From Trileptium ribeirensis (lineage: Eukaryota > Nematoda > Enoplea > Enoplida > Thoracostomopsidae), in NCBI GenBank assembly GCA_030248225.1, contig JASANE010012823.1, positions 62,001 to 126,000 on the forward strand: a stretch of DNA of 64,000 bases, read 5' to 3'. Under the pieces are notes generated by a model that saw only the letters and a list, made by a program, of their open reading frames with translations, was not told the DNA's origin and ran no database searches. Numbering within the stretch: the stretch's first letter is position 1; each line of letters starts with the position of its first letter. A program made the position numbers and the translations under genes. This document shows, in pieces, positions 25,501 through 40,500 of this stretch.

Positions 25501-28500
25501 ATGCAACGAAGTTGCGATTTCCACCTTCCAATACTGAAATTCTAGCTTGTAATGCGTGAACGTTAGCCGCAAGTTCGTCTTCGGCGCCCAATTTGGTTTC
25601 AATGCGTTCGGCCGCTAATACAGCTTCGCTCATAGTCTTGGGTCCCATGACTTTAACTTCCTCCCGTATTCTTGGTTTAAGCCCAGCAATGAACTTATTT
25701 CTCAAGTTTGTTTGCTTTTCGGTTTCTACTGTCATATACGTTAACGCCGATTGTGCTAACTCACTCAACACCTGAGCGTATTCGTTAACCGTTTCAGTAG
25801 ACCGCTGTGATCTGATATCGTACTGATCACTTAGAAATCGCTTTCGATCCTCCGTCATTAGAGCTGCTTCCAATTCCGGTACTAGTCGGCCATAATCTGT
25901 GCGAATGACTTCACTGAGATTGTTGAACACAAACTTAGCGTGTCCTGTCAAATGCACGCCAAGCAATACTGCTTTATTTTCCTGGGGCCAACCGTTTGCA
26001 GCAAACTTAACCTCGAACTCATTCTGCTTCCATGCCTTGAAATCTTCTCCTTTGCCCCCGCCAAAAGGCGAAATGGGCAAGTTTGGTCCCCGCAAAGCCA
26101 TATCTGACCTAGGCGATACACTAGCAATCTTTGATTTGTCAAATTCTGATTTTAAAACGTTCTCACACTTCTCAAATCTCTGGTTTAGTTGATCAGAATC
26201 AGCCTTTATCGTATTGTCCAGTGTTGCTAATAATGTACTGTGATGCTCAATTTGCGTTGTAATAACATCCAATCTCTGAGTGACTGACTTCTGAAAATCG
26301 GCGAGTTGTAAGTCGACACGTGTCAATGTCCTTTGATCGAGGCGTCCGTCGCGAGCTGATGCGGCACCGAGTGTTTCACCGCTTGACAAACTGCCTTTTC
26401 GACGATCCGTTATCGACTATTAACGTCAGAGTTTGGTTTGCAGTTCTCTATTGTCCGTATGGTGAACGTTGCAATGCACAGGCTTGGCGAATGAAACTAA
26501 TTGCAACGATGATTGAAACGAGACGGGTTGCAATGATATAGTCGAACCCCACCGTTGCTACCAATATAACAATTTGCTTTACAACAAAGGTAAGTGCAGG
26601 CGGAAATAACGGGCGTTCCGATATGGAACACACTAAGACGACCACCTTATGTCGAAATATATATATACGATGATGCTCCTGGTCTTAGTGGGCTTATGCG
26701 CGTTCACAGTTTGAACGCAGCACTATTATAAGCAAGTATTTTTGTAACGTAGGAACCAACGCGCGTTCAGTGTTGAACACAGCGCAGTTCCAAAGTTACA
26801 AAACAAATTGGTACGCCCGAATGTATTAGCAAAATAGCACAACACTGAAATTTTATCGGAACCAGTAACAACGAAGACACACTGTTGCAGAGCAGAGAAC
26901 TTTTATATAGCGCAGATGTTTTGGCTACGAAATATAAATATGCTACATGGATTTGCGAAATGCCAGAAAGAACAACAAAAACCACCGCACAACAAAACAA
27001 TACGCGGGCCTTAAAAATTGGTTTTATAACAATAATACTCTAATAATAATAATAATAATCATAATAATAATAATAATAATACTCATGATTGTTACATATA
27101 TAACATTATGGTGCCATACGTTGGAGAAATCGATGCTGTAAAGCAGTCGAGCATTCTAAAATGCGAACAGCAACTTTGTGCTTGGAAACTGACGTGCATG
27201 CTATGTGGATTTATTTGTTTTAATTTTGTATTTCTTCGTTTGAAATATTAATTTAATTATGTTTTGCTTCGTTTGCAATATTATTATTACAGCCTATTAC
27301 ATAGGTGTCAATGGGGTTATGGAGGCTCCCCCTACCGTACGGTCGAACCCCCTCAAGCCAAATTTACCCCCCCATTGTAGGCGACGCGCCAAAAGCCTAT
27401 GAAATATTTTAGCAGTGAAATTTGGTAAAAATTGGGACGTAACATGGGAAATTAGAAAAAATTTATCGCAAATTGGCAAAAGCTGGGAAAATGTTTTAGT
27501 TCCTAATTATGCACCACCACTTTTTTCCCGGGCACCCTCCATTTTTCAAAGTCTTACGACGCCCCTGTTTAATTTATGCCTAACACGCAATGTGTTAACA
27601 AACTAGCTATAGCTGTACAGTGCCGCATGCTACGTAATGGACTTTGCAAAGCGTCTTATTGACTGGATTTGAAAATGTGAAATAACACTTTCAGTTGGTT
27701 ACACTACGAAAGTTAGAGCCAGATCATAAACGACATTTTTTCAGTAATTGAATTTTTAAGTAACCGATATGTAGACAATCGTTTCCGCTTCATTTGCTAT
27801 TATTCGTGCTTCGCGCAGTCCATTTTATTCGCAATCAACACTAAGTAGTATGCAATCTTCCCTTTCGGTAACTTGAGCATAGCGTTGATCACAAAATGTC
27901 TGGCGAGAGCGTAATGATTACGATGCATATTATATTTGCTTTAGAAAAATTGGGTTTACAAAAGTGTAGTATAATAGATCGAGTTACGTAGATACGAATG
28001 CTATCATTGCATAGTGCTCGCTGGAAATGAGTGCAAGAGATGAAAACTTTCGCTCAATGTTAGTTCGAAAAATTATAAATTTTATACCAAAGGTTTATAA
28101 ACTTTTGTTCGAGGTCTGTTCAGAAGTAATTCTCATTAAATGCAGTGTTAGAATCTTCGTCGAGAATCCTTCAACAGTGTTGTTCAAGTGCAAGTAAATT
28201 ATTGGCATTTGATGTTTGGTCGATGTTCGTTCTTTCTTTCGAAACTCTGCGGCCATTTCTTGTGTGAGTACGGTATATGTATGTTCTGTCAATTTCTGTG
28301 CAGTAGGCTAATATTATGCGGTTTCTTTTGTGACTTTCCAGCCGATGCGTCATCGTCGCGCAGGATTTGACAAACAAATCACAATACGTCGCCCTCTTGC
28401 CTGTGGCGTTCTTGATTTATGTGTTGAATTTGTGCTTAGTCATATGATGCGCAAGCTGCCGTTTGAATTATATCTGTAAGTTACGGCAACATTTTTTCAA

Positions 28501-31500
28501 ATAAGCCTTTAACTGTGCAAAAATTCTTTTTGTCACGCATAACTACTTATTGGGTTTATGAATTTCTACATTTTTTATTATATGTTGCGAGATAAGATCT
28601 GAGCATTTACATAGCTCTGAAGTGTGCGCTGCTGCAGTGATTCCTTGCCTACTACACATTCCTTAAGCGCGCATAAAACCGAACCCAGACAAAATCGAAC
28701 GATGTCGCAATATATCAACCTTCGCTTAAGGGAAATTCGTTAAATTAAACGCAAACTAACACTTTTTTATTAAAAATATTTAACGCAATCGAAATTCGTT
28801 AATCGCAAACGATGGACTTTGGTTTAAATGAAAAGGATCGAAATCAAACGGAACTTCGTCCGATTTTTGTACACATATAATTCCTTTTAGATGTGTCGGT
28901 TAACAGTGAACCTATAACCAGAAGTTGACTTGGGTTCATAACCTCACTCCTCAAGCTTCGACAGGCATGTTATTACTTATCTGTGAAGCTTCAGATCCAA
29001 TAATTTTGCATCAGACAGTCATATTTTTCATGTTTATTTTTGCAATTTAGTTGGCTGCGGAGGTTCTATACGTTTGGGACAGTTGAATACGATGAAAGTG
29101 ACAGTATTTGTGTTGTACTCTGAAAATATTGTTGAATTGCATGATTATTATACTGTGTTTCTAGGACTTTAGTAAAGGTCGGCTCTTGTGGAATTATTGT
29201 AGCAATTCCGAATTTTATTCTGTTGATGCTGCCTGTTACAGTGCGTTGGCGAAATTGATGGAAATAACTCAGTTTTTACATTTTTATACAATAACATTTT
29301 TTATATTCACGATAGAGTAGACTTCCTATGGTGTTGTAAAATCACGCCCTTAAACTTCCAGCTTTTTCTTCCGATTTGTATTATTTGCGCTACTTATTTT
29401 GTGTGGACTTCAGTAACTATTGTTTATTTAATTATTATAGTTTATCACACATCGCTGATGTTGATGTTAACTACTATTGTTTAGGCACTGCCTCGGTGTA
29501 ATCCATCGCATTCTATGTTATCAGAAAAAATGCCGCGTCCGTTTAAAATACACTTGGCGCGAACTTGTTAATGGTAAGTGTTTTTGTGAGTAGATTAGAT
29601 TAGCAGCTGGCCTGATTATAATGTTCTTGCAAACTAAGCAAGTCCAATGTACCAAAGGGTCACATCTTAATAATTAATATCTGGTCACGATTATCGGTTC
29701 ACGATTGTGTTTGATGATGGCTAAGAGAACGTTTTTCCTGTCCTAATAATAGAAACAACTGTATTTCACAGGTATCCGTTATTTATTTCCAGTTACCCCT
29801 GAAGCCCAGCACTCCACTGCCCCGGAGCCCTAAAAATTTTTCAGTAAATAACAGAACTTCAAGAAGTTGAAAGAAAACTGAGGAAAACTGGTGAGACTAA
29901 GGAGAGCCTCTGTGTGCTGACTGTGTCGTTTGATGAATTTTCATGTTATGTAGTATATAGCAATGTACTGCTTGCATTCAGCTTCGGTAACCTTTCTGAC
30001 AAAAAATGTATTTTATTACGATCAATGTTTTCAAATAAAATCAATTTTCTTCGTGTGTTTTAAAGCAAAAATAAATATTTAGTAAAAAATTGTGCGTTAT
30101 GAAACTGTGTTAGCAGTAAAAAGCAAGCATGAGCTAAATAGTATAGTCTTGGTTATATCTTTTCTTGTAACTGTCGTGCAAATATTTTCAGTCTTTGTGC
30201 AGTACTTTGGCATCAGAAATAGTGGTTGCGAATTTAAAAAAAAATTTTTAAATATAGAAAACGTAAATTTTGTGTCATTTTAGGTCACGGATTTAGTGTA
30301 ACATAAATAGTTTCGGACATCGGATCAACATGGTGGTTTTCAAAAAGCGGGATGTCCCCAACCCGCACTGTGAACATACCAGACAATATTGATTTCTTTT
30401 ATTTATTCTTAGCTTTGGTGTCTCTTCTTCGGTTCCTGGTGAATCACGAAACGCATCTGATTCAGAAATACGATATTTTTGTGCTCTCTCAAAAGGTATA
30501 GTATTTAAAATTAACTTAAGTATTAAAGGTATAAATTTCCTAGTTGGTACATGTGTTAATTCGACATACATTCACAAATTTTTGTAATATAAAAGCACAC
30601 CTTGTTACCTAATCGCTGGTGTATGAACTTTGAATTATGGTCGTCCAGACGTCAATCAAAGCTTAACCTAGAAATGCCATCATCGTCATTTGTAAAATTA
30701 TTTGCGGTACCTGCCGTCTGATGACATTATGCTTGTTGTGAATAGCAATTTCCGAGGAACATATATTATGTAAGTTGCCTGTTCAGACATAATTTTGCAG
30801 ATACTATTAAAGTAGCAATTTTCTATCAATCCTATTTTTGAAAATGATTTGATTATTCAGCTGTGTAATTCCATTAATTCTATACTTTTTCTTTTTATAC
30901 AGCTGCGTTAAAATTATTTTAATCTATGTTATCTGTTCCTGTGATATGGCATGAATAGCAATATTTTGCTTTATATTAGGGTAATCTAAATGTCGTTGTT
31001 AACGTATAATTTGCTTAGCACAGTAACCAAATCTGCAAATTCAGAGATGTGCGTATTTGGAATAACCATTAATGTCATAGATGCTATTGGGTGGATAGTA
31101 CTGTTGTAGCCTTTCTACTGATCGCGTACCAAGCAACTAGCGAACGGACGGTGGTCATTGATGTTTGTTAATATGTCTGACCTCCCCGGCAGCACGTTTT
31201 TTGAGCACTTCTAGGGCATTATCGCAAGGAAAGGTTTCCTTGACCACTCCAGTGTTTTGATGAAACATCAAAAATAATCTTTCTACTATACTAATACTTG
31301 TGTTTTGATCATTCATGATCAAATTATATATACATATTTGCAAATTCGGCCGCGCTGCACTGGTAGCACTTCTATTAATAATGCTCTAGCTACGGATTAG
31401 ACGGAAGATATTTTTTGTTTATGGTGTTGGTCGTTTACTAATGGCCGTTGACAGCACAGCGGTAGGCAGCTGAAAGTCAAACGTTTTAAAAAAAATTATA

Positions 31501-34500
31501 TAACTGTTGTCGTTGTTGGATTTAATAAATCAATTCATCTATTGTTATTGGCACATTAAGTACAGGCAACATTGTATTATTAATATTTTTCAGGTAGTGA
31601 ATATCATGAATCTTGTCATTACTTTCGGTGACAGCTTCTTGCCGAGTCCAGCAACGTACGACGAACTTTATTACGAAATTATTCGTAACGCTGAAATATT
31701 TGAAAGCTTATACTCCATGTGTGAGTGTTGAAATGACATGTTTTCGTTTGTTTTTGACAAATTTATATATGTATAGTAACTATCTAATATTAGGTTGTTG
31801 TGCCAGTGGTATCAAACGTAAAATCGGTCTCAAGAAATGCACCTATTCCATAATTTAGAGTTTCAACGGTATTATGACAACAAAGATATCATTTTCCGTA
31901 TTTTAAATATGTTTTATTCAGCTGTACCATGTGCCTAAACCCCTGTGAGTATACACTTTTTATTTTGAGATTAAAAATGTTAATGTTTGGAATTGTGGTG
32001 TTAAGGGTTGTAATAAATTAATTCTGCAATTCGAAAATCACAAGTTGTTAGATACATTATTAGTTGTACGGAATATAGTTGTTAGAGTTAACAATGATGT
32101 TACCAGTGGCTATCAGTAAGGCGCTAACCAAGATGAATTTACTATATTAAGAGCAGATGTGAAGAGTACAATATAATTATAGTAGTTGCCTTAAATCACT
32201 TTTACCTGTCTATGACCAGTTTAACTGGAGGAACATAAAGTACTGTAACAGTAACCACCAGAAAACGTCAAAAACGACTAATTTGGCAACTGATTTCAAT
32301 TATCTTGTTCAACTGCTCACTTAAAAGTAAGTTAAACTGCTTACTTAAAAACTGATTTTAGTGATTTTTAGCTCCGCGCGGGAAAATTTGGGGATTTTTT
32401 TAGCCAAAACAGGGAAACATTAGCATTTTAACATATCAAACAAAATTTTGTAAATTTTTATTGGCGCGTGACGGAAAAGTATTTGGGGCGCATGAACTGG
32501 GAGAGGCCAAAATTTACCTGGTGGGCATGGACTTTAGGGAATCTGAGGAAGGTCGAATACCTGGGGGGTGCGTCTCCTTACTTGGAGAAGCCAGGTTGGG
32601 GGTTTACGTGTGTGAGAAAGGGGTTTACGTGCATGGGAAACTCGTTGACGGTGTTAGTTTTTTCTAACTTGTGCGGTATTGTGTGATATCCGCTTATAGC
32701 ATATCGACGTATGCAGTTGAAAACTTATTGGCTGTGCAAAGGCATTATAGGTTTACCTATGCTTCACTACGCTCTGCAATCCCGATAGAGTTACTAGTGT
32801 TTGTTATATTACGTTTCCTATATTTTTTCAGCTTTGCGTTATACGTCAAGTGATGGCGGCTGTAAGCATTCAGCATTAAAACTGTGCAGTCACCTTGTTA
32901 ATATTCGGTATGCTTATTTTGAAGTCTAAATGTGAACAATTGAAATATATAGATCAGTTACATATATTTGAGAGGTATAAGCCGGAACATTTTAGCGTTT
33001 TAGCCTGCTTTTAATACATTACATATGCACGTACATACGAACAGAGTAGCATCGCGGATGTAACCTATAAAATTATTGGTTGCATGACGAAAAGATGTGT
33101 AAAACGCTTGGGGATTGCATGGCTGCTGCAACCAACACAATATAATGTGCATTTAAAATATTTCTATATTTGCGGTAGCCGAAAAAGGAATATATTCTTA
33201 TTTAGCGACAATTAGTACTCCTTAAGGACACGTGGAACACAAAACGTTAATAATTGCCGTTGTAGTTGTGATTATATTATGATAGTTTTATTTGGATTTG
33301 GCAGTAGCGTTGTTTTCGGCTTCTACCGTCCAGCCATGCACAAAGGGAAAGTGACTGCAGATCCGTATACCCAGTAGAAGGATACATTAATATACATAGT
33401 AATAATATGTTTTAACACTTATTGCATTGTCTAATTAGTTCGGCATTCCGTAATGTAATTGGAACATTTTATGATTAATCTGACTCAATATTGGAATGGT
33501 CAAAAGTTATATTGTGACTCGTAATCTGTTAATATAACGACAGAAGATCTAAATTTTGTATCATTTTGGAAATATTGTGAATTAACGCCGCACCGCTAGG
33601 CATTCATGGTAGCTTATTACCTCATTTATCTTTCGAACCGACATTATCCTCCGCTAAATGACAGTAATGTATATCATATTTACAAAGTTTCGCCTTAGAG
33701 GTATCGCCTTAAAGCTTACTAAACACTCAATAGTTCCACTGACACAGGAATGCTGCTGTAAAATATATGACGTATACACGTGCTGTTAAGACCGTCAGTC
33801 ATGCGTGCGCGAAAGAGGCCGTTGAGCTTGATAGATTCCGAAGCGTTGCTCAACATTTGCTCGAACCAAACTGAGATTGCGACCTCCTACCTTGAACATG
33901 TACCCGTTTATGGTGACGGACATGAGTATAATTACGAAGGAATTTCAAAACCGTCACCGCTAAATCTATACATCACGAAGCTTTTTGGTTAATTTTAGAG
34001 CAATCATTAATCACTTTTCGCCAAAGATAGACAATCATGGCAGCAGTCTTACGGAGCAACAAGTATGTGCATAGTTTGAACACTTTATCTCTGACTAGAC
34101 AACAGAATTAATTTTTAACCTTGAATGTGAAGTGTTGCATTTGATCAGCGTGCAGTGTTGAATGTACATGGACTTTAGATTCGGAGTTATGAGCTTTTAA
34201 AATTATGCTGCCTCAATTATTGCCAGATGTTGAAGAAAACATCCGTTCTTAGCAAAGCCTGTTTACCACCATTGTTTGTGCAAAGGGGCAGTTTTAATAA
34301 TTCAATTCTAAAGTAGAGCATTTGGAAACAAATTTAATACTGAGAAATTCTGATGCTTTATGATAAATTTTATCTCATAAATCTAAAATGGTCTTTAGTG
34401 AAATCTTAGATATCCGTCGTTGCTTGGAGGCAATATCGGTTTGACATTTTTGACTTTTGCAGTAATTTTCGATTTTTGATCCAGCATTTACTACTTGCGA

Positions 34501-37500
34501 AACGCATTGCGTTTACGGTGTTTTTAAGATAAATTTCTGAGCCATAACGTTCAAAATTCAGGCATATACTTCAAAAATAAACTATGTTTCGATCAGAAAT
34601 CTCTGCTTACGATACTGCACGAATTCGTGTTCAGCTGCAAAAAAGTGCGCCGAACAAGTGTTGCAATTTTGAAAGTGCGCTTAACAAATAAAAACAATAC
34701 TTTTGAAAGATTGAAACGTTTTTGGTATAAAATTTGCTTGCTGCATTCGTTAGTTGTTGCTTTTTGTCTTTTATCGTACCGTGCACTGTGCATATGTTAT
34801 GGTAAAGGGCAGCACAACACTCTAATTCAGACGTTTTCTTTGTTCTGCATTTAAGCAGTGAAACCATATCAACAAAGCAAGACAATCCGATGTTAAGCTT
34901 TTGTATTCAAACGTCAAGTATCAACCAACTTGGCTGGAATCTTGTGTGGTTTCTGGCATTATTGTACTATTTAGCTACAATACGTACGTAACTGAATGCA
35001 ATGCCAACGTTTTGTCATGGTTTTTGATTCAAAACATGTGGCATGGTCGTGGTGTCATCTGGACCAATCGTGATTATTTGCTATTTCAGTATGGAAAACC
35101 TGGAATACCTTGACAGTTAACTACATATGGAAAAATAGTAATATTCTTATGCCACTTAAATTTCTTCCAGGATTTGCCTTCTACTGCAACTATTTGATGC
35201 TTTCGTTGTTATTTGTGGCCTACATGATGCTATAATTAGTCAATTTTATTTATATTTTTCGTGTACCTGGCTTGTCCACAGCCTTCCCGAAATTGATGCG
35301 CAAGTAAACTTAAGTGATCCTGCCTACCATCCTGTTTTGTATAAAAATTGTTGCGGAACGCTTGTTGACCAGTTGAAATTCGGCGTAAAACTTCGCGAAC
35401 ACATTGCTCGCCATTGAAATCAAACCATTTTGTCTTCGATAAAAATCAAGCAAAATTACCCAAATTTTTGAGAACGAAAATTGGCTGAATTTTAATTAAA
35501 CCGGTTTATTCGCGAACATCAAGAGCTCAACTACAAGTTAGGTTTGCTTGTGACATCAATTTTGTATTAAATTTGTTCAATAACACTGAGTAAACCAAAT
35601 TTAAATGATTAGACATTAGCAAACCGAATTGATGCAAATTGAAAACGCTGAAATTCTGGCACTTGGATTTGATTTTGTCAGCATTCGGTTAGTCTAAAAA
35701 TTCAGAATTCTGAATGAAATTCAGTCTATTTTCGGTAACAAGTTTTGCGATTCGATATCCGATATGTAATTTACAAAATAGGATGGTTGGTGGGGTCGCA
35801 TAAAGTTTATTCACGCATGAGGTTTGGGAACATTGATGGGGTGGAGCAATGAATATTGATTAGAAAATTTGGAGGTTTGCTGAACAAAATTATGTTCAAC
35901 TTACTACGTGTTTACATATTGTCAGACACTTTTAAATGCCGTACATGTATTTTCAAGCCGCAAAACAGCTTTTTACCTTTAGGAAAAGTAATGGACATTA
36001 AAAAAATTTGTATACAGAAAACAGGAATTGAGAGAATTTAGTGAAATCTCAAACTTAGTCGAAGACGGGGGTTCCGGGCAAGCGAGGGACGATTATAGGG
36101 GATTTAAAAAGTAGGGGTCCCCCGTCACCTCTCACAATGGACAGGCCAATGTTCTAATAATAATTGAATATTAGCGCAAGTCTGAAATCTAGAAGCTGTA
36201 TAGCGCTAATGCTTCCTTTGTTTAAAGTTTTGTATTTAATCCAAACTAAAAGATTAACTTCTTAACCTGTGTGATCCTAACATACATAATGTGTACATTT
36301 AATTTAAAAAGTATACCTATCTTGTTTTGGTCACAATGAGCAAACTCAAGACATATATCGATGGCTGTCTGTTTTTTGTAAATAAGTTGCCGGCTGTGTA
36401 ATTTCTATGCGTTGTACACAAGACGATGAAAGAACTGACAGTTGCGGCAATCACCGCAAATAAACTATGGCAGGTCGACGTTGGTAGTACCAAATATTTT
36501 AAACGGGCGGATTCAGGGTTCGCTGCTTCATAGGCTAGTAACGAATATATCAGTGATGCAGAAACGCTGGCATTTTGCGTTGGTTCTCAGAACATATCAT
36601 TGATATTACCTGGAATTTTTGTCGTGAGTTACGTGGAAGCCTTATATGTGGAAAATTTGGAAAATAATAAGATAAAAGTCCTCGAGGACCTTGATTTTAT
36701 AACGGTGATACTTATTTATAAAGGGCTAGATAGTTCTGTATGCTTAGTGTATCAAGTACAGTATTCGCCAGAAATGAGTCTTGTTGCTTCGATGTTCGCT
36801 CGAAGATCGTTCGATGACTTCAAAAGTTTGTTCGAAACGTGCTCGAATTAAGATCGATACGTATTTGAAATTTTCGCATGCCTTTTTTAATATGCTCGAG
36901 AGTAGTTCGAAAAATTTTCATGGTTTGTTCGAGAATAAATAAATGTTGTTCAATGTACGTTCGTTCGAAAGGTGACACTCATTTCTTTCGAGTACTATAT
37001 CTTTGGCGTGGCTGGCGCTAATATACCAAAATTTAGATTTCTCCTCATGGTATTCTCGTCGTTCTTAACAGCTTGTCTCGCCCAGCAAGACAAACATGTT
37101 TTACTGTGCCGTGTGACTCGTCTGTTTTACATATTTGAACTACGATGGCTATATCTGTCATGCGCGAGTAAACTTAAGATAACCCCGACAACCATCGTAT
37201 TTTGTAATTTTGTATAAAAATTGTTACGGAACACTTTTTGGCCAACACACAGCTCGCGGTTAAAATTTTGCCATTTTGTATTGGCGAAAATTCAAGTGAA
37301 ATTACTCTAATTTTTGAGAACGAAAATTTTTCGAATTTGAATTAAGCCGGCTTTGTTCGCTAGCACCAAGAGCTTAACCACGGGATCGATTTGCTTGTGA
37401 TTTCACTTGCATTATTCTCGAACGCTCAACAATCCAAATTTCAATAATTAGGCATTAGGGAACCGAATTTCTGCAAATTGGAAACGAACAAAGGGTATAA

Positions 37501-40500
37501 TTTCTGGCATTTGGATTTGATTTTGACAATTTTCGGTTAGGGAAAAATTTAGCCTATTTTCCGTTACAAGGGTTTGCGATTCGATATCGCTTATGACAAA
37601 ATAGGATGGTTGGTGTGGTCACCTTAAGTTTAATGCCACATCAATCACAAATACAAACCATTAGTTTATTAATGTATTTTGTGGCGGCTATATTGTCAAC
37701 TTTATTACACAGCAGCGCATTAACATATCTAGTTCTGGATTCGCTTTTTGTTTTAGCAATAAATTTTTTTTCAACCATAATTATATTCAATTTTCACGAT
37801 AGTTGGGCATGCGCCGACCGAGGCGTTTGTATTTGTAATTTGTCAGAGAAAATTTTACTAAATTGAAACCACATATACAACACTGTTGTACCATTTTAGC
37901 TTTATATATATGCTATATACAAGGTTTCTAAATTTTCACATATAACGTGTATGTTTAGATTTCGTTAATGTGGTTGTAACTTAAATTAGGAAACTGGTAA
38001 ACTGGCTAAAATGAAACAATACATTTTATTCAACATAGGATACGATTTAGATGACGGAGTAATGATTACTCGTTTTGTGTATTATGTTATTTTTGTTATA
38101 GGTACTAACAGTCATTCGTGAAAATTACGATAGTCTCAATCTCAAACTGCAAGAAAACCTAGATGTATTTGAACGATACAACGAGCAACCGAAAGAGACG
38201 ACATTTTTTATTGAAATGGTTAGTTTAGTTTCCCCGTCACGGATGCCGTCCGGTTCTGAATGTGTTAGAATTATGTTGCCGTCAAATAATGTTTCGAGTT
38301 AAGCAGATGCCATTGTTTATAGTCTTTCTAATACATAAATGTCATCCACGTGGTCATGTGGCGCAGTGGTTAGAGCGCAAGTCTCATATTCATGAGACCG
38401 TGCGCTCGAGCATCCTGTGCGTATTCTTGTGCGAAGCCAAGACCACGTTGCTCCACGGTACCCACTTGTAAAATGGTACGAGTTTGCTCGAATGATAAAC
38501 AGAGTTTCCTTGTCGGAACTATCGTTCTTTCACGGCTTGAGCTTCGGCAACTCATGCTGTGATTGCCACGAAACGGGAGATAAGCGCCTGCAACCTAATT
38601 ATAAACTTGGGAACCTTAATACCATAACGTTAATCATGTTTGGTTCGAAAACGGAAATAGCTGTGTTTTAGAGTGAAAAGCTCATTCTTTGTGCCATATA
38701 TTATATAGCCTCTTTGTAGTTATTCTATTATGTAATACATTAGGCAATTTATACGGCAGTTGGTAGATAAATGAGAAAGCAGACTGTTTCGATGCATGTA
38801 AGTTGTTCTTAACGCGATTCCGGCTGACGACACATATTAGTATAACATTTAGTGATAATAGGACTTAGCTTAGATTTTTATTATCAAGTTATTTGTTGCT
38901 AATTTTGAATGAATCCTTTATGAGTTTATAATTTGATAATATTACATTTTCGATTGAGAATAGGTAAAATGCACATAACAGTCGGTTGTTATAGTAAATG
39001 TTTGATCTCATAAAACTTGCCTGTCCACAGTGTCCGAAAAGTGGAAACTTTGGGGCCCCAAGTTGTAGTTTTAGGAGGAAGTTTTATAATGGGTAACAAT
39101 AATTTGTGTTCTACATATGCTACGTACATGCATGTTTCCATATTCTAAGATATTGTAACTGCAGTATAAATAGTAGTTATTTCGTGCTATTATAACACAG
39201 CGTCCCGGTATTAGAAACAATATGAATTTAACTAAACATGTGGGTTTCATATTTGTGTGGAAAGAACATGATTATTTGAATAGCGGGAGCTCTTAGAAAG
39301 AACACATCCAGTGTTGTGATAGTTTTATCTTTCAACAAGATTGAAAGATACCAACGAAGCGAGCATGAGCTTATCTTGACTCCGCGTGGTTAACACAGCA
39401 CGTTGCTTCAAAATAGAGCACAGCACAAGACTCGTCTTCAAATGTTGCGATGGCATGAATAGATTACGTTTTATAACTCCGGTAGAATGTTTTGACAACT
39501 TTGTAATATATATATATATATATAACTGTCTAATATAAATCAGAGCAAGTATAGTAAGCTTTCTAATTAATAAGACTTAGTACCCTGGTATATGCAATAC
39601 ATACAACCAAGGATGCATTAGAGTAGAGTATGGCACTTCCCTGCACTCACATGTACACCTGTGTCTGATGATGCGGGCGCTTTCGGCCTGACCCCCACTT
39701 TTAGGGGATAATCATGCACAGACCACCACCCCCCAGTTTTTGGATGGGGCAACTCCGACCGCTCCCCAGTTTTAGGGGGGTAGTCATGCACAGACCCCAG
39801 TTTTATGGGAATCAATCATGCAATAGTATCGTATATGTAATACATACAACCAAGAGTGTATTTAATCTCTAATGCACTCTTGGTACAAGTAATCGCTCAT
39901 TATAATATGACATTATATAGTCGCCAAATGGTGATATTTTCGCTTAATAATACATGAAGATTAAACGATTTTAGTGTCAAACCATAGATGTCGACCAGGG
40001 ATAGGTCAGCCGGAAGAGCGCCTGCTTGCGGATCCGAATGCCACTCCAGCCCGACTTTTCAGTGGCTGGTTTTCGCATCCCTTAGCTTACAAGCTCCTAT
40101 CGCTAGGCCTAAATGAAACATATAACCTAGCAAGTACTCCAGAATTTATGAAAAAAACATTATATAGCTTGCATCCACATTTTTAATTATTATGTTGTTC
40201 ACAGTGTCATTAGAAGCATACCATAAGTGTAATGTGCCACAAAAACGTTACTAGATGCTTCCCTGGTGCCGTTGGGTTTCTAGCTATTGCAAACGCTAAT
40301 CAAAACAGTTATTGTCGTAATGATACTTTGAAAACGCAACATGATGTTGATCTATCTCATCTTAAACCATTTAATTTTTAATATGGCACTATTTCTGTGT
40401 GTACATAACTTGCGATGCCATTATGACATGAATTAAACGCACAATTACACGCATGGAAGTTAACGCACTGAATTTTCTGGCACTTTTCAAACAAAAAAAC

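Larger units (their letters stand above)
15752..27096 (-). mobile_element. Complete Gypsy-class LTR retrotransposon with an internal env-like module
   Basis: An 11,345-bp element on the minus strand, inserted in an ARMH3 intron. It is bounded by LTRs of 541 bp (15752-16292) and 530 bp (26567-27096) and flanked by TATA on both sides (15748-15751, 27097-27100). A tRNA-complementary primer site and a polypurine tract sit where expected. Coding order: gag; then one ORF with SGNH-like, env-like, protease, RT, RNase H and integrase; then an in-frame extension and a 308-codon ORF. By eye the LTRs differ by about six substitutions plus a 13-bp duplication and microsatellite length, so the insertion is recent. 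An env between gag and the protease is the reverse of the usual gag-pol-env order. Confidence 0.96.

Noticed and set aside
33780..33992. A 70-codon + strand ORF just before an ARMH3 exon
   Set aside because: It starts without a splice signal, ends in the polypyrimidine stretch before the real acceptor, and does not match ARMH3 or any family I know.
38350..38425. A second tRNA gene
   Set aside because: Same reasons: tRNA-like head without acceptor pairing, followed by a SINE body and tail.
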